Shown here: one piece after another, positions 51,781 to 61,603 of the stretch
How the letters are laid out: each line of letters starts with the position of its first letter
Numbering within the stretch: position 1 is the first letter of the stretch
Assembly: GCF_004359215.1 (NCBI RefSeq)
Contig: NC_090622.1
Coordinates: 635,829 to 699,828, forward strand
DNA: 64,000 bases
Source of the DNA: Bremia lactucae
Taxonomy: Eukaryota > Oomycota > Peronosporomycetes > Peronosporales > Peronosporaceae
Direction: 5' to 3'
Program-made: the position numbers and the translations under genes
The notes under the pieces: model-generated
What the model was told of the DNA's origin: nothing
The model's input: only the letters and a program-made list of their open reading frames with translations
The model's database searches: none

Positions 51781-52920
51781 TTGCCAGTAGCAATTGTCTC
51801 GTACCGGGACCCCCATTTCACGGGTTATTCTGGAAAAACAATTTTCCGAGTGCTTGGCACCAGCTTGGATATGTCCACTACGGACCATCCGCAGACCGAT
51901 GGTCAAACTGAACGTGTTAATCGCGTCATTGAAGACGTTTTACGCAGTGTGTGTGCTCAGACACCAAAGCGCTGAAGCTCAATGCTCCCTGTGGTGGGGT
52001 TTGCGTTAAATGACGCTGTACATGCCTCTACAGGCTATACTCCGTTCTATGTCAACGGTCCCATTCACCCACCCGCGTGTTCCATTAACGATACCACTGC
52101 GTGGTTCAGGGCTTGGTGGGGGATAATTAGCCGATAGGCTTGCTGATATCAGCCTGTTACCGTTCGGAAAGAAGTAAGTGAGTTTCTCGCGACGCGAATT
52201 AGTTTTTTAATACATGTTTCGAATACGATAACTGATAGCTAAGACAAACAAAAAAAGCAAGCAGATGCCAAAGGCAGAAGCTGTACTAATTCTTATATGG
52301 TGGGAGACCGAGTTTTACTTAACGCTTAAAAATCTACCTACCATCCTGGTTTTCCGTGATCCTCAAGACCAAATTGCACCCGCGCTTTATTGGACCATTT
52401 ACGGTCGTGGCCAAGAAGGCCCTAGCTTATACGCTAAACCCTCCTAGCAAGCTGCGCACGCATCCAGTGTTTTACGTTGGCTTGCTTAAGCCCTATCGGG
52501 ACCCTATCCACGTGGACTTGAAGGCGCTTGAGCCGAGACAGGCGGTCGTGCCGCAGATTATTGCATCCCCACCAGGATATCCAATTGGCCCTCTAAACGA
52601 GGCTGCTGACGCTACAGCGTTGAAAGACGGTCCCAAACCGCCTCTAAAAACTTTCAACCCGAGCAAGGACCTAACGAAAAAGTTGCACCTCGTGCCCTAG
52701 AGCATCAAATGCTTCTCCGAACTTTCGGCTCCCTCCCGCGATGCTTGATGCGCTAGGAAACCTTCAGTTTCATGTAGAGAAACTTTTTAAGGGACGTCAT
52801 CGTAAGGGCCAATATTAGTATCTGGTGAATTGGCTAGTGTACCCCTCTTCTGAAAACTTTTGGGAGTTCGAGGTACCTCTTCGGCAAGATTGCCCGTTAG
52901 CCGTTGACGTTTTTGAGTGC
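51781..52920 (+). pseudogene. Gypsy-2 integrase (internally deleted), GPY/F and chromodomain, copy 2
   Basis: RNase H runs straight into the late part of the integrase core at 51,781 (LPVAIVSYRDPHFTGY), so the zinc finger and first half of the core (about 600 bp in copy 1) are missing. Then MSTTDHPQTDGQTERVNRVI (catalytic Glu region), STGYTPFYVNGPIHPP, SYMVGDRVLLNA, the GPY/F module LHPRFIGPFTVVAKKALAYT and the linker RDPIHVDLKALEPRQAVVPQ. A diverged chromodomain follows near 52,795-52,870 (YLVNWLVYPSSENFWEFEVP). Integration is impossible for this copy. Confidence 0.85.
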
Positions 52921-53690
52921 CAAGCTCAGAGTCCACTTGCGTCAAACGACGCTTCCCACCACTAGACATGGGATTAGGAGAATCTATAGCCTCAGTGCGG
53001 CTTCGGTCCATGGTTGTACGGTCAAATGAGCACTGCATATCGGCTAGACATTTCCTCGTTTTGGGGCATGATGCCGAATGTAACTGGCCTTGGGCCTATA
53101 GCTTAGCGAAATCGAATCGAAGCTTCCGTTTCAAACAAACACCACCACTATCCGCAGATTCTCAGATATTCCATTATTACAAAGACGCCGGGCCCGGTGG
53201 AACTAGTTCTCAAATTGGACTTCATTTTCACTCTTTGTGTCGTTTGGAAACAAAACGATCGGAAATTCCCTTATGGAGGTTGCCGAAGCCTTACGGGTTT
53301 GAATACGTAAATGGGTCAGCTTCTGACTTCGCGTCACAACCTTTGGCAGAAGGTATCGCTCATGAAGAGCGTCGCGAGCAGCGATCTCCTTCGGCGTCCT
53401 CGCCGGGTCATCAGAGATCCAGATGGCCAAGCTGTGACCCACTATCTGTTTGAGACGCTCGTCCGCACTAAAGCGGGGTGAATCTATATTCACTATGAGC
53501 TTTAGCTTTGGCTATCTCGGCAGCTCGACGACGAGCTTGTTTCTCTATGAGGATTGCTTATTCTTTATCGAGCGGATTCGTAATAATGTTGGACTCAGGG
53601 TCCCGTGCCTTATGCTCACTCTTGATTTGCTCAGCCGGCTCAAAATTGAACCGGCGTGAAAGGGCACCACATTCCACGGAGAAGTCATAC
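52730..53690 (-). pseudogene. Gypsy-2 antisense ORF, copy 2
   Basis: Read on the minus strand from about 53,690 (YDFSVECGALSRRFNFEPAE) through EKQARRRAAEIAKAKAHSEY, IVGHSLAIWISDDPARTPKE, ALHERYLLPKVVTRSQKLTH and FPIVLFPNDTKSENE to RPKASYIRHHAPKRGNV, then MDRSRTEAIDSPNPMSSGGK and KRQRLTGNLAEEVPRTPKSF (53,038-52,787). Every block has its match in the plus-strand ORF at 22,529-23,818. Frameshifts or stops lie near 53,560, 53,440 and 53,130. The start codon region has been replaced by the 73-bp repeat. Function unknown. Confidence 0.6.
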
Positions 53691-53816
53691 CCCGCGAAGA
53701 AAGGCGACCGTCTCGTATATCTTTGCGAGATATGAAGACTTATATTCCACGGAGAAGTTATACCCCGCGAAGGAAGGCGACCGTCTCGTATTTCTTTGCG
53801 AGAGATGTAGACTGTA
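53671..53816. repeat. 73-bp tandem repeat, two copies
   Basis: ATTCCACGGAGAAGT... starts at 53,671 and again at 53,744. The two units differ at a few positions and share ACCCCGCGAAG and GGCGACCGTCTCGTAT. It lies at the join of Gypsy-2 copy 2 and Gypsy-3. Confidence 0.9.
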
Positions 53817-54080
53817 ACGGCCGTGCGTAAAGACGCCTGGTCCGTTTAAATAATGAGCAATCTATCTCCGAAGAGATACACCCTAGACTTAGCCAGTGCA
53901 TACATATTTTTTCATGGCGAGGATTTCCTTATCATGCACTAAATAATTGCGTTCAGCTGATTAAATCTGACGCGTTTGATAACAGACAACACGCTCTACG
54001 CCGTCTGTGTCATATTACATTAGCGCACAGCCGATTCAAAAATCGCTGGTGTCACAGACCACAGGAAATAGTCGTTTTGG
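53813..54080 (+). repeat. Gypsy-3 5' LTR candidate (cut by gap)
   Basis: It starts TGTAACGGCCGTGCG, like the TGTAACGG start of the Gypsy-1 LTR, but the rest is different. It runs into the gap at 54,081, and a gag-like ORF starts 33 bp after the gap. The end is not visible. Confidence 0.5.
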
Positions 54081-54180
54081 NNNNNNNNNNNNNNNNNNNN
54101 NNNNNNNNNNNNNNNNNNNNNNNNNNNNNNNNNNNNNNNNNNNNNNNNNNNNNNNNNNNNNNNNNNNNNNNNNNNNNNNN
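54081..54180. other. Assembly gap (100 N)
   Basis: Exactly 100 N, the conventional filler for a gap of unknown size. Confidence 0.99.
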
Positions 54181-54212
54181 TATTTGCATTATTGATTTTG
54201 TTCGAAATCAAC

Positions 54213-54835
54213 ATGGCGACAAATAAGTCTGGGCGCGTTGTCCGTGAGGCCGCAAAGCTGGCATCTGCACGGATCAGTGTAGCTGTTGTTAATGAAATGG
54301 TTTCAGTAGACGCTAATGCGTCAACTGTGGGGAATACGTCACCTCCTACTCATATTGCGGTGACGGTGACAAGTCATCTGCTACACCAGTTGTAGGTGAC
54401 TGGTCCAAGTCACCTGCATCGTCCGACTCAGTGGCCACTGTAAAGGCCGCCGAATTACCTTGGGCCTGTATTTCTATAACACTTGAGTACGAAGGCCGAG
54501 TCCGTTAAACCGTTGGGTTATAACGTGACAACCAGAGAGGCGATGCCGAGGTTATTCGACCTGTCGGACCTATTTGGTGGGGAGTCATCAACAGATGATT
54601 CCGCGGGCGATGGCCACTCTGGTGTCGTTAGTATGCGTCACCAGGAACAAAGAGGTTGTGAAGGGAAGAGTGCTGGTGGTAGCGCCAATTTACTTTACCA
54701 GGAAAGGAGTGATTCTAGGGATCGCTCGAACGGCCAAGTTAACGTCATAGGTAACATGAGCCAACAGGAGAGGGAACTCATATACGTTACGGTTCGACCC
54801 TGAAGAGGCTTTCGACTTTCTCTAAGGGTAACCTT
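54213..54835 (+). pseudogene. Gypsy-3 gag N-terminal part
   Basis: ATG at 54,213 (MATNKSGRVVREAAKLASAR) opens a Ser/Thr/Val-rich region that shifts frame near 54,360 and 54,480. The later block 54,483-54,803 reads MPRLFDLSDLFGGESSTDDS and RSNGQVNVIGNMSQQERELI. No known domain; position after an LTR suggests gag. Confidence 0.45.
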
Positions 54836-55085
54836 ATTCGCTGGTCTGGTATGGTCAACGGTCGATATTAAATTCCGTTATTCGGCTCATTTAGGCTTCA
54901 CAGACCTGATGAGAATTAAAAGAAATTTCATCATTGCATTTCCGGCATCGGTGGTACTCTTGTAAGCAGGCAAAGATGTTAAACCTTTATTTCAACCTTG
55001 GACATCCTTTGTACAGAATGTGCAAAACATAAGTCGTGAGGTCAGGCTTGACAAGCTGAATGGTTCAAGAAACGGACCGTAGTCA

Positions 55086-55782
55086 GTGCACGCTATAAAT
55101 TGCGCTGTTGATTTAGAGTGGCAAGGATTCCTTGCCTCTCTTGGGAAGACTCATGCCCGTGCTGTTTTAAGGGTGCAAGTCATGCCCCCAAGGAATCATA
55201 TTCCTTCAAAGATCCTCATTGGGAGACTCTCATCTCTTACGAGATGCGTCAAAAGATTGAGTACCTCCAATTCTTTTACGAGCGCGGAAAGCGCTCGTTC
55301 TCCGATAGACCTTCTGTCGAGGAGGATGAGTCTCGTCTTACTGCAGGACGAGACCAGGACCGTCCAGCATCAGCTGGGGACGAAATTCCAATCCATCTTG
55401 CGATGAAGGATACGAGTTTAAAGTTTTGGTTTAGGGTTTAGGGTTAGGGTTTAGGGTTTAGGGTTTAGGGTTTAGGGTTTAGGGTTTAGGGTTTAGGGTT
55501 TATGAATTTGAAGAGGGAGGGAAAATTGGGCTCGCCTTGTTTGACGAACCCGAATCAACATCGTTATTTGGATCACAATCTGACATTGATCACGAGCGGT
55601 CCTGTCGCCACGAAATATCGGTGATGGTTGATAATGTTTCTCGTGACCAGTTGAGAAGCTGTACGCAGGTTGCGCCCGATCAACTGGCGTACGAAATATC
55701 ACATCAGTCATTTCAAAACAAGCTGGCAGAAGCTCGTCAGGAGATCTCTTCCTTGGAGGAAACTATACCGTCTGGTTCATGA
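55086..55782 (+). pseudogene. Gypsy-3 gag-like region interrupted by telomere repeat
   Basis: An open block at 55,118-55,441 reads ETLISYEMRQKIEYLQFFYE and RGKRSFSDRPSVEEDESRLT and ends in the telomere repeat; 55,537-55,782 (VMVDNVSRDQLRSCTQVAPD, LAEARQEISSLEETIPSGS, coiled-coil-like) resumes after it. Both blocks have normal protein-like composition. The telomere repeat separates them. Confidence 0.45.
55430..55502 (+). repeat. Interstitial telomere-type repeat (TTTAGGG)n
   Basis: Ten units: nine TTTAGGG and one TTAGGG (third unit), then TTTA. TTTAGGG is the telomere unit known from Phytophthora. Degenerate AACCCTAAAC-type words occur near 56,310. Confidence 0.97.
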
Positions 55783-56364
55783 AAACTAGACTCTGTTCCG
55801 AAACCATCAGACTTTGGCGGATGCCCTAGACCATTCTGGTGAAATCAGGAGTAACCTCGTACGGATGATACGGACGGAGATGACCACATAAAGCGTAGGA
55901 TGCGTACGCAAAGTACGAGGTAGCTCGATCGTGTACGCATTGGCTTGGCGATGTTGTACACGAAACAAGATGATAATTGGGTAGTGTAATTTAGTACTGC
56001 CTACATTCGTCAGTACATGTTTTGATGGGTTTACCGTAGACAGGAGGACTAAGTCGTTAACATTAAATGAAAGTATGTTTGCTCTACCATTTTGTCCGAG
56101 TTCCGTTTCTGTCGGTGCACGACATCGGCGATAAATTCATGTATGAAACGGACCACTGCTCTCTCTGGCGAACAGAAAATCCGTGCTAGCTCGGTTTAAA
56201 TTTTGTTTTCAGTGCTACTGGCTCGCACTGAGGAGAAATCAATCTCTTCATTATTGACTAGATAACGATGCTTAAAGACTCACAACGAACTTTAAACCCT
56301 ATTCCCATAACCCTAAACCTCACACCATAGACCCTTAAGGGTTTATTTTCTATGACTCTCATGA
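55783..56364. other. No gene recognised
   Basis: Nothing coding-like with support. A degenerate telomere-like patch (AACCCTATTC..AACCCTAAACC, 56,295-56,330) lies at its right side. Confidence 0.5.
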
Positions 56365-56562
56365 TTAAAACGTAAAACGTTCATTCTGAGTCTTCTCATC
56401 AAGGACACTTTCATCCATCAATGAGCTGCTGAGAAACCGTTCGTTCCTAGGAAATACTATTGCCGACCTAATATCGGCCACGTACACTTTCGACGATTTT
56501 AGCAGCAATGACAACTTCTTGGTCATACTTATGAGCTTTTTGTTTGATTGTATCTTCGGCAT
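56365..56562 (-). pseudogene. Gypsy pol fragment, inverted (protease-RT linker)
   Basis: VYVADIRSAIVFPRNERFLS and SSLMDESVLDEKTQNERFTF parallel the Gypsy-1 linker SSTMDESVLETDKKKRYAAQ just before RT. It is oriented against the surrounding Gypsy-3 parts. Confidence 0.55.
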
Positions 56563-56811
56563 TCGTGACTAGCTCAATTTCCGCCCCAGATCGACTGGTT
56601 GTCGCGGTCCTTTGAACGTCGAAAGGAATTCGACCTCAGCGAAGGGAAGTGTTCGCCCCAAGAGACTGGCCTCACGTCGCCGTGGTAGACGTGCGTTTAC
56701 GACATAAGAAGTGCACGAAGAGAGCGATGGACCTCTTTGTGCTGCTTGCACAGTCCTTGAGGCGCCCCATGCGATTTGCGTACTTCGCGTCCCCGCGAAG
56801 TTATTGTGACA

Positions 56812-57008
56812 GTGGTCGAGCAGAGGCTTCCACTTAAAAGTAATGTGGTCAAGTAAGAGCTTCCACAAGAAACTATGGTGGTCGAGCTGAAGCTCCAACA
56901 AGAGAGAAACATGGTCAATCAAGAGCTCCCACACGAGAGAAATGTGGTTGAGCAGGGGCTCCCACTCGTGAGAAACGTGGTCGAGCAGGGGCTCCCACAT
57001 CATGCGAC
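56812..57008 (+). repeat. 33-bp tandem repeat, six units
   Basis: Units start at 56,812, 56,845, 56,878, 56,911, 56,944 and 56,977. On the plus strand they encode an 11-residue repeat of the type VVEQGLPLVRN / MVNQELPHERN; only the second unit contains a stop. The last two units are the most alike. Confidence 0.9.
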
Positions 57009-57405
57009 AACGGTAAGCCTGCGACGCTTCCGTCATATAAGTTCGGTGCGAATGGGCACGGCCTTACATACCTGGGGTCACCACACTCGACCGACTTGGC
57101 GTCGATCCACGTGTTGGAATACGTGGAAGACAGCTCACGACGCCGTCGATTCGTCGACGTCGTGCAACCACCTCGCATTGCATCCTCCATTACACAGTTT
57201 CGGGTTGTCCTGGAAGCATTTCCTGCGCGGCCTGAATGCAGGTATAATTGATCAAAAGTGCTTGGTCATAGAGGAGACCACAGACAGCATCTTCTCACTT
57301 AAAGCAGCCGAGTCTGCTTTACGTCTCAAGAGAACTTTACCAAAAGTCAGCGTGGGGAGAGCGATTCGCGGCTTAATCTTTCAAGGCTTTACGCAAATCA
57401 CGTAA
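57009..57405 (+). pseudogene. Gypsy-3 gag capsid C-terminal fragment
   Basis: GLSWKHFLRGLNAGIIDQKC and LVIEETTDSIFSLKAAESAL followed by RLKRTLP resemble the end of a retrotransposon capsid (compare Gypsy-1 FMNGLQHGSSRQAF and STMEEAIQIALVEDEYF). It is in frame with the 33-bp repeat region upstream. Zinc knuckle, protease and linker are missing before RT starts at 57,430. Confidence 0.5.
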
Positions 57406-57429
57406 CCCGACCTATCAAACCGTCTACGA

Positions 57430-58330
57430 ATACGCAAACTGTGTCTCTTAACAAAATTCCGGCTAAAATCCCTTCTGATCGGGGAATTGAACACGAGGTT
57501 GACCTCGTACCTGGGTTTAAGTACTCTGTGACGCGGCAGTGGTCGCTGCTGCGCAATCAAGTCAAGGCGATTGACGACTTCTTCAAGGGTTACCGCCAAG
57601 TAAGCCATGTGCGTGACAGTGTTTCGCCTTATTAAAGTTTACCTTCTGTGCCAAGAAGGCAACTGGCGTATAGCGCATCGTCCACCCCTTAAAAATAGAT
57701 GAACGATGCCACTATTTCAGCGCAGAACACCGATACTTAGAAAGGACATGGGGCTGATTTCCTTGGCGGGAAGTGTTATTAACAGTGCCATCGACCAGAC
57801 CGATGGTTTTTGCCAAATTATAATGAGATCGAGTGATATTTTTCTGAGAGCGGTCAGCACGCCTAGTGGTATACTTTGGTATTGGTTGATAATGCCGCAG
57901 AGACTGAAGAACGCTCCCGCCATATTAAATCGCATGTGCTGCGACCACTCCGCGAGTTTGCACAGAGTAACTTCGACGACATATAATTTCATAGTCGCTT
58001 TGAGGGCGACCTCAGTGAAATTGACGTAAATTTGAGGCACTTTAAACAAGTATTTCAAGTGATGAAAGACAGCAAACTTTACGCGAATTAAAAGAAGTGT
58101 GCATTTGCGCGCCAAAAATCCGGTCCTTGACTGCTTCGTGAGTAAATCAGAGGTTCGAGCCGATCTTGAAGAGGTTTCATCTATCTGCTCATGACCAACA
58201 TCCTACGAACCCCACAAAATTGTGTCAATGGCTTGATTTAGCAAATTATCTGCACAAGGACACAAGAGATTACGCTGGATCTATTTAGCCATTATCGTCA
58301 TTCCTTAAGAGAGGCGTCATGAGATCTTGG
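57430..58330 (+). pseudogene. Gypsy-3 reverse transcriptase
   Basis: IPSDRGIEHEVDLVPGFKYS and TRQWSLLRNQVKAIDDFFKG start the domain; stops and shifts follow at 57,633 and 57,700. RTPILRKD at 57,723, GGILWYWLIMPQRLKNAPAI at 57,865-57,925 and the active-site region FDDI at about 57,971-57,985 remain, then LRHFKQVFQVMKDSKLYAN. The thumb (KCVNGLI, LANYLHKDTRDYAGS-type) is at 58,215-58,280. Confidence 0.8.
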
Positions 58331-58360
58331 CGTCCCGAATAGTTTGGCTTCGGCTCCAGT

Positions 58361-58560
58361 CGTGATCTTGCCAGACGAGTCGAAGCCGTTTCATGTCGTA
58401 TGCGATGCCAGCGATTTCGCGATTGGCTTGGATGGCTCGCTGGCTTTCTTTTTTGTATGAGTACAACTTCGTTGTTATCTTGAAGCCAGGCAAGAATAAT
58501 ATGTTTTGCCGATGCCCTGTCGCGACGCCCTGGCTACGATCTTGGCTTGAACTTTGGTCG
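58361..58560 (+). pseudogene. Gypsy-3 RNase H fragment
   Basis: VILPDESKPFHVVCDASDFA, then a large deletion that removes the middle of the domain, and LKPGKNNMFCRCPVATPWLR-type sequence corresponding to the ADALSRRPGY end in another frame. Confidence 0.75.
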
Positions 58561-58859
58561 TCAGAATACTGATGATAATGACGACAGGTGCGCGGCGTGC
58601 GTGTTACTAAATTTAACTCGATTCGTTCCTCACGATGAAATTGTAGCGGCTTACGACGACGACTCCGAAAACGCTGACACATAATCGCACTTCTACGCTC
58701 ACCCCAAAGATACTTCAGTGGGTGATCTTTCCAGTTCGAACCGTGATCACATCACACGTTACACTTAAGACAGAGATACAGCATCGATCGTTTTGATGAG
58801 CCACCGCCGGTGGTTGTCAACGATCCTGATCTACGAGCTCGGATAATTTAGGAGTTACA

Positions 58860-60170
58860 TGATTTCCCAGCTGAAAGTCATCTGGGCCGCGAAAAGGCTT
58901 TCGCAGCTGTTTGCGCAGTTTTTACTGGCTTCACTTGTGTTAGTGGGTGTAATTGGTGCAAACCTGTGAAATTTATTAGCGTGTGAAGCCGTCGCCTTCG
59001 TCGAAGGCTTCCCTGCGACCACTTCCTATCGCCTCAGAGGCATGGCACTCAATTGTATGGATTTCTTCTTTGACCTTCCACCTGACGACAGAGGCCGCAT
59101 GGGCATCTTGGCATTTGTCGACGGTTTCAATCAAATGAGTCATCTAATTTCTGTAACGGCGCAAATCATTGTGGCGGAGACTGCGGCGCACTTCATCGAC
59201 GCGGTACACCCCCTTCTTGATCTTCCGAAGTTGTTTGTGATCGACCGTGATCCACGATTCACTTCCACCTTCTGGTCTAAACTGTTCGAGCTTCTCGGAA
59301 CAAGATTGCTGATGTCGATGGCACCCGATTAGGAGACGGATGGGCAACCTGAACACGTCAACCGCATCTTTGAATACGTTCTTAACAGCTACTCAACATC
59401 GTTTCTCAATTAGAGCTCCTTTACTGCTTGCTGAACTCGCGCTCAACAGCGCAGAATGCGCGTCGACGGGTTTGACGTCTTTCTTTGCTAATATGCGCGC
59501 CACCCTCGCGTTCCCGCTCTTTTTGCCGTGAGTAGTCCCACGGCGCTTCGTGGCTCCATTCTGGAGGAGGATATAGCCGATGTCGACCATTCAAATTATC
59601 GAGTGCACCTCACGCCATGACCAGCGCTAATTGGGTCACACGGTCGCAGTTGCGGCTACCGATCTCGACGCCACCCAAAGCGGCGTGCCTCTTGGCGAAG
59701 TAGACTTCGCAGACATCAAACGATCCGTTTTTGAGGGTCGACGTCCGCGGCACTGCCTCATGCGGCTATCGGCGCGTCCGATCGATGACGTTGCTGTGAG
59801 CGACTTCATGCTGCAGCGGCAGTCAATAGCCTGATTTGTCCGGATACACTTTAGGCTTATATGGACAAACAAAAAGAGAGGACGTACAAACGTGAAAGAA
59901 AAAATCACGAATATTTTTTTAGGCAGAGGATCGTGAACATCTGTCAGCCGGATGCATAAGAGTCTCAGCGGTGACAAATTTGGGAGCATGTAACCTCGCT
60001 TCGAGATTTATTGGCGTCTTGAAGGTATTAAAGAAGCCTACACTCCCGACATACCCGCTTATCTACGATTGCACCCGACGTTCAACGTCTGGCGGCTGAA
60101 GGCGTATGTTCCAGCTACGATTCCCGAGTCTGCTCAGCAGGCTGAGATAGTGGCGCGTTAAGAATCAATC
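58860..60170 (+). pseudogene. Gypsy-3 integrase
   Basis: A zinc finger is recognisable: HDFPAESHLGREKAF and CVSGCNWCKPV (58,858-58,970). The core is open at 59,042-59,332: LNCMDFFFDLPPDDRGRMGI with the first catalytic Asp, LAFVDGFNQMSHLISV, and LPKLFVIDRDPRFTSTFWSK with the second. Then one stop and ETDGQPEHVNRIFEYVLNSY (Glu region). The C-terminal part (VHLTP, LRDLLAS, YPLIYDCTRRSTSGG-type) is eroded. Confidence 0.8.
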
Positions 60171-60268
60171 CCGGCGAGCCTGTCACTGAGCCGACATCGA
60201 GCAAGGCTGCAATCCAGCTTTCGGTTAACAGACGATGTGGCGGAATAGATCCTTACACACTCGAGCAT

Positions 60269-61366
60269 CTAGCGATTTGACTGACGAATCTCAGTTGCCG
60301 CCCGCCCTGCTTGCGCAGCACACTCCGATGCTTCCTCCGCTTCGAGCTGAGTACCAGCAGCCCGGTTTTTCGCGGCGTCCGCATCGTCCGCATCGTCTTG
60401 GGCGACCAGGACGAATGTTATACCATTGCGATGGTTAAGCTCACCTTGTGGATGCTGAGGGAGAATTTCGCCGGATTGTTGATCGACTTGATCATCACTC
60501 GGATCCACCGAGTGAGTTCGGTCTAATGGCATTTGAGGAGCGCGCGATTTCAATCGCTCGCCGCTATCAGACACGCTGAATGGGTACTTATCCCGAGAAA
60601 GATACATGAGGACCTCGCTTCTCCCTTCTTCGTGACGTTGCCGATGTCGTTTGAGAGTTTGATGCCAATTCGTTCTTTGCGCTGAGTCCTCGGGAACTTC
60701 GAGGCGAGCATATGTCACGACGACGTTCCAGCTTGTAGATTCGTCTCCGAGTTGCGAATGCGGTCTCCGCCTTGCGCAAAGAATTTGCAACGACCTTAAG
60801 ATGACCTGGCGGACTCGACGCTGTCGGCGGAGTCGACGCGATCTGCGACGAATAGTGGAGGCTTTTTAAAACCAAGGCTAAGCTCCTACTTGCCGACACA
60901 AGCCTGCTCGATCTCGCTGAGCGGTCGCCTAGCGATTTGGGTTCTCCAAGATGCCCTAGTCGGTCTAGGCTTGACGGACACGTGGACGAAGCAGAAGCGG
61001 TCCTCGTTTTAAGCGTTCTCACACTATGCCGCGTAAAGCGCTGAGGGAATAATCAGCGCGGAGATCTTCCCTGTCGACCAAACCGACAAAGATGGGACCG
61101 CTGGACATCGATTTTACTGCCTGATAAAGGCACACAACGACGTCTGATGCGCATAATATCCGACGCCGTCAATTATCTTTCCACGCAGGCTGCGGAAGCG
61201 TCGGAAATAATCTCGCAGGGTCCGGAGTATCCGCTCTGGGCAAGTCGTACAGCACCCACAGCTGAATGGCGACGTCCTCTAAATGGATGCATGCACTGCC
61301 GCTGATGTTATGGTCTTCTGCGAGACTGCTTACACTTCGTTCCGTCATAGTTGCCTGAGTCTTCAT
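60269..61366 (-). pseudogene. Possible Gypsy-3 antisense ORF (weak)
   Basis: After the integrase and before the LTR end the minus strand opens at ATG 61,366 (MKTQATMTERSVSSLAEDHN, then VAIQLWVLYDLPRADTPDPA) to a stop near 61,169, then in pieces 61,022-60,588 and 60,790-60,269. Position and orientation are those of the antisense ORFs of Gypsy-1 and Gypsy-2, but I see no convincing sequence match and the frames are broken. The long frame 60,790-60,269 may simply be the shadow of the decayed plus strand. Confidence 0.25.
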
Positions 61367-61473
61367 CGTCTCTTAAAGTTTTCAAAGATAAACTTTACAT
61401 ATATTACGAGCTAACTTAATGCTTTCTCACGTACACATGTAAGCCAGTAACGTCTCTCTAAGCCGTTACAACA

Positions 61474-61603
61474 ACCTTGTTGTGTGATGTCGCCGTAAGC
61501 TCCTACCACCTACTGCTGCACGCGAGAGAAGACGGTTGATCCGCTTTCTCCCGTTGCCAGGATGTGAATGCGAAATCGCTTAAGAAGTGCCCGCCTACAC
61601 ACA
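61474..61603 (+). repeat. Gypsy-3 3' LTR end
   Basis: GATGTCGCCGTAAGCTCCTACC, CTGCACGCGAGAGAAGACGG and the end GTGCCCGCCTACA parallel the last about 130 bp of the Gypsy-1 LTR (compare 47,198-47,320). It ends in CA. The LTR start is not clear (somewhere near 61,400). Confidence 0.6.

Larger units (their letters stand above)
47329..53700 (+). mobile_element. Gypsy-2 retrotransposon copy 2, 3' LTR not seen
   Basis: 5' LTR, gag, protease, RT, RNase H, truncated integrase, GPY/F and chromodomain on the plus strand, then the antisense ORF on the minus strand. Where the 3' LTR should start (about 53,700-53,800) there is a 73-bp tandem repeat and then what looks like the LTR of Gypsy-3. The right end is therefore truncated or overwritten. 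The right boundary is approximate. Confidence 0.85.
53813..61603 (+). mobile_element. Gypsy-3 retrotransposon, heavily decayed
   Basis: LTR start, gag-like ORFs, RT, RNase H, integrase and an LTR end in the right order on the plus strand, with many stops. A minus-strand piece at 56,365-56,562 and the telomere repeat at 55,430 show rearrangements inside it. The family is related to but clearly distinct from Gypsy-1. Confidence 0.65.

Noticed and set aside
52917..53453. Possible RxLR-type effector (contains RLRS-like word)
   Set aside because: No signal peptide, no RxLR-EER arrangement; it is a shadow of the Gypsy-2 antisense ORF.
56295..56345. Second interstitial telomere array
   Set aside because: Only a few degenerate AACCCTAAA-like words; not an array.
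56569..57036. Minus-strand frame with repeated WEPLLDH-like units, as a repeat protein
   Set aside because: It is the complement of the 33-bp repeat; the plus strand continues into recognisable gag, so the minus frame is a shadow.
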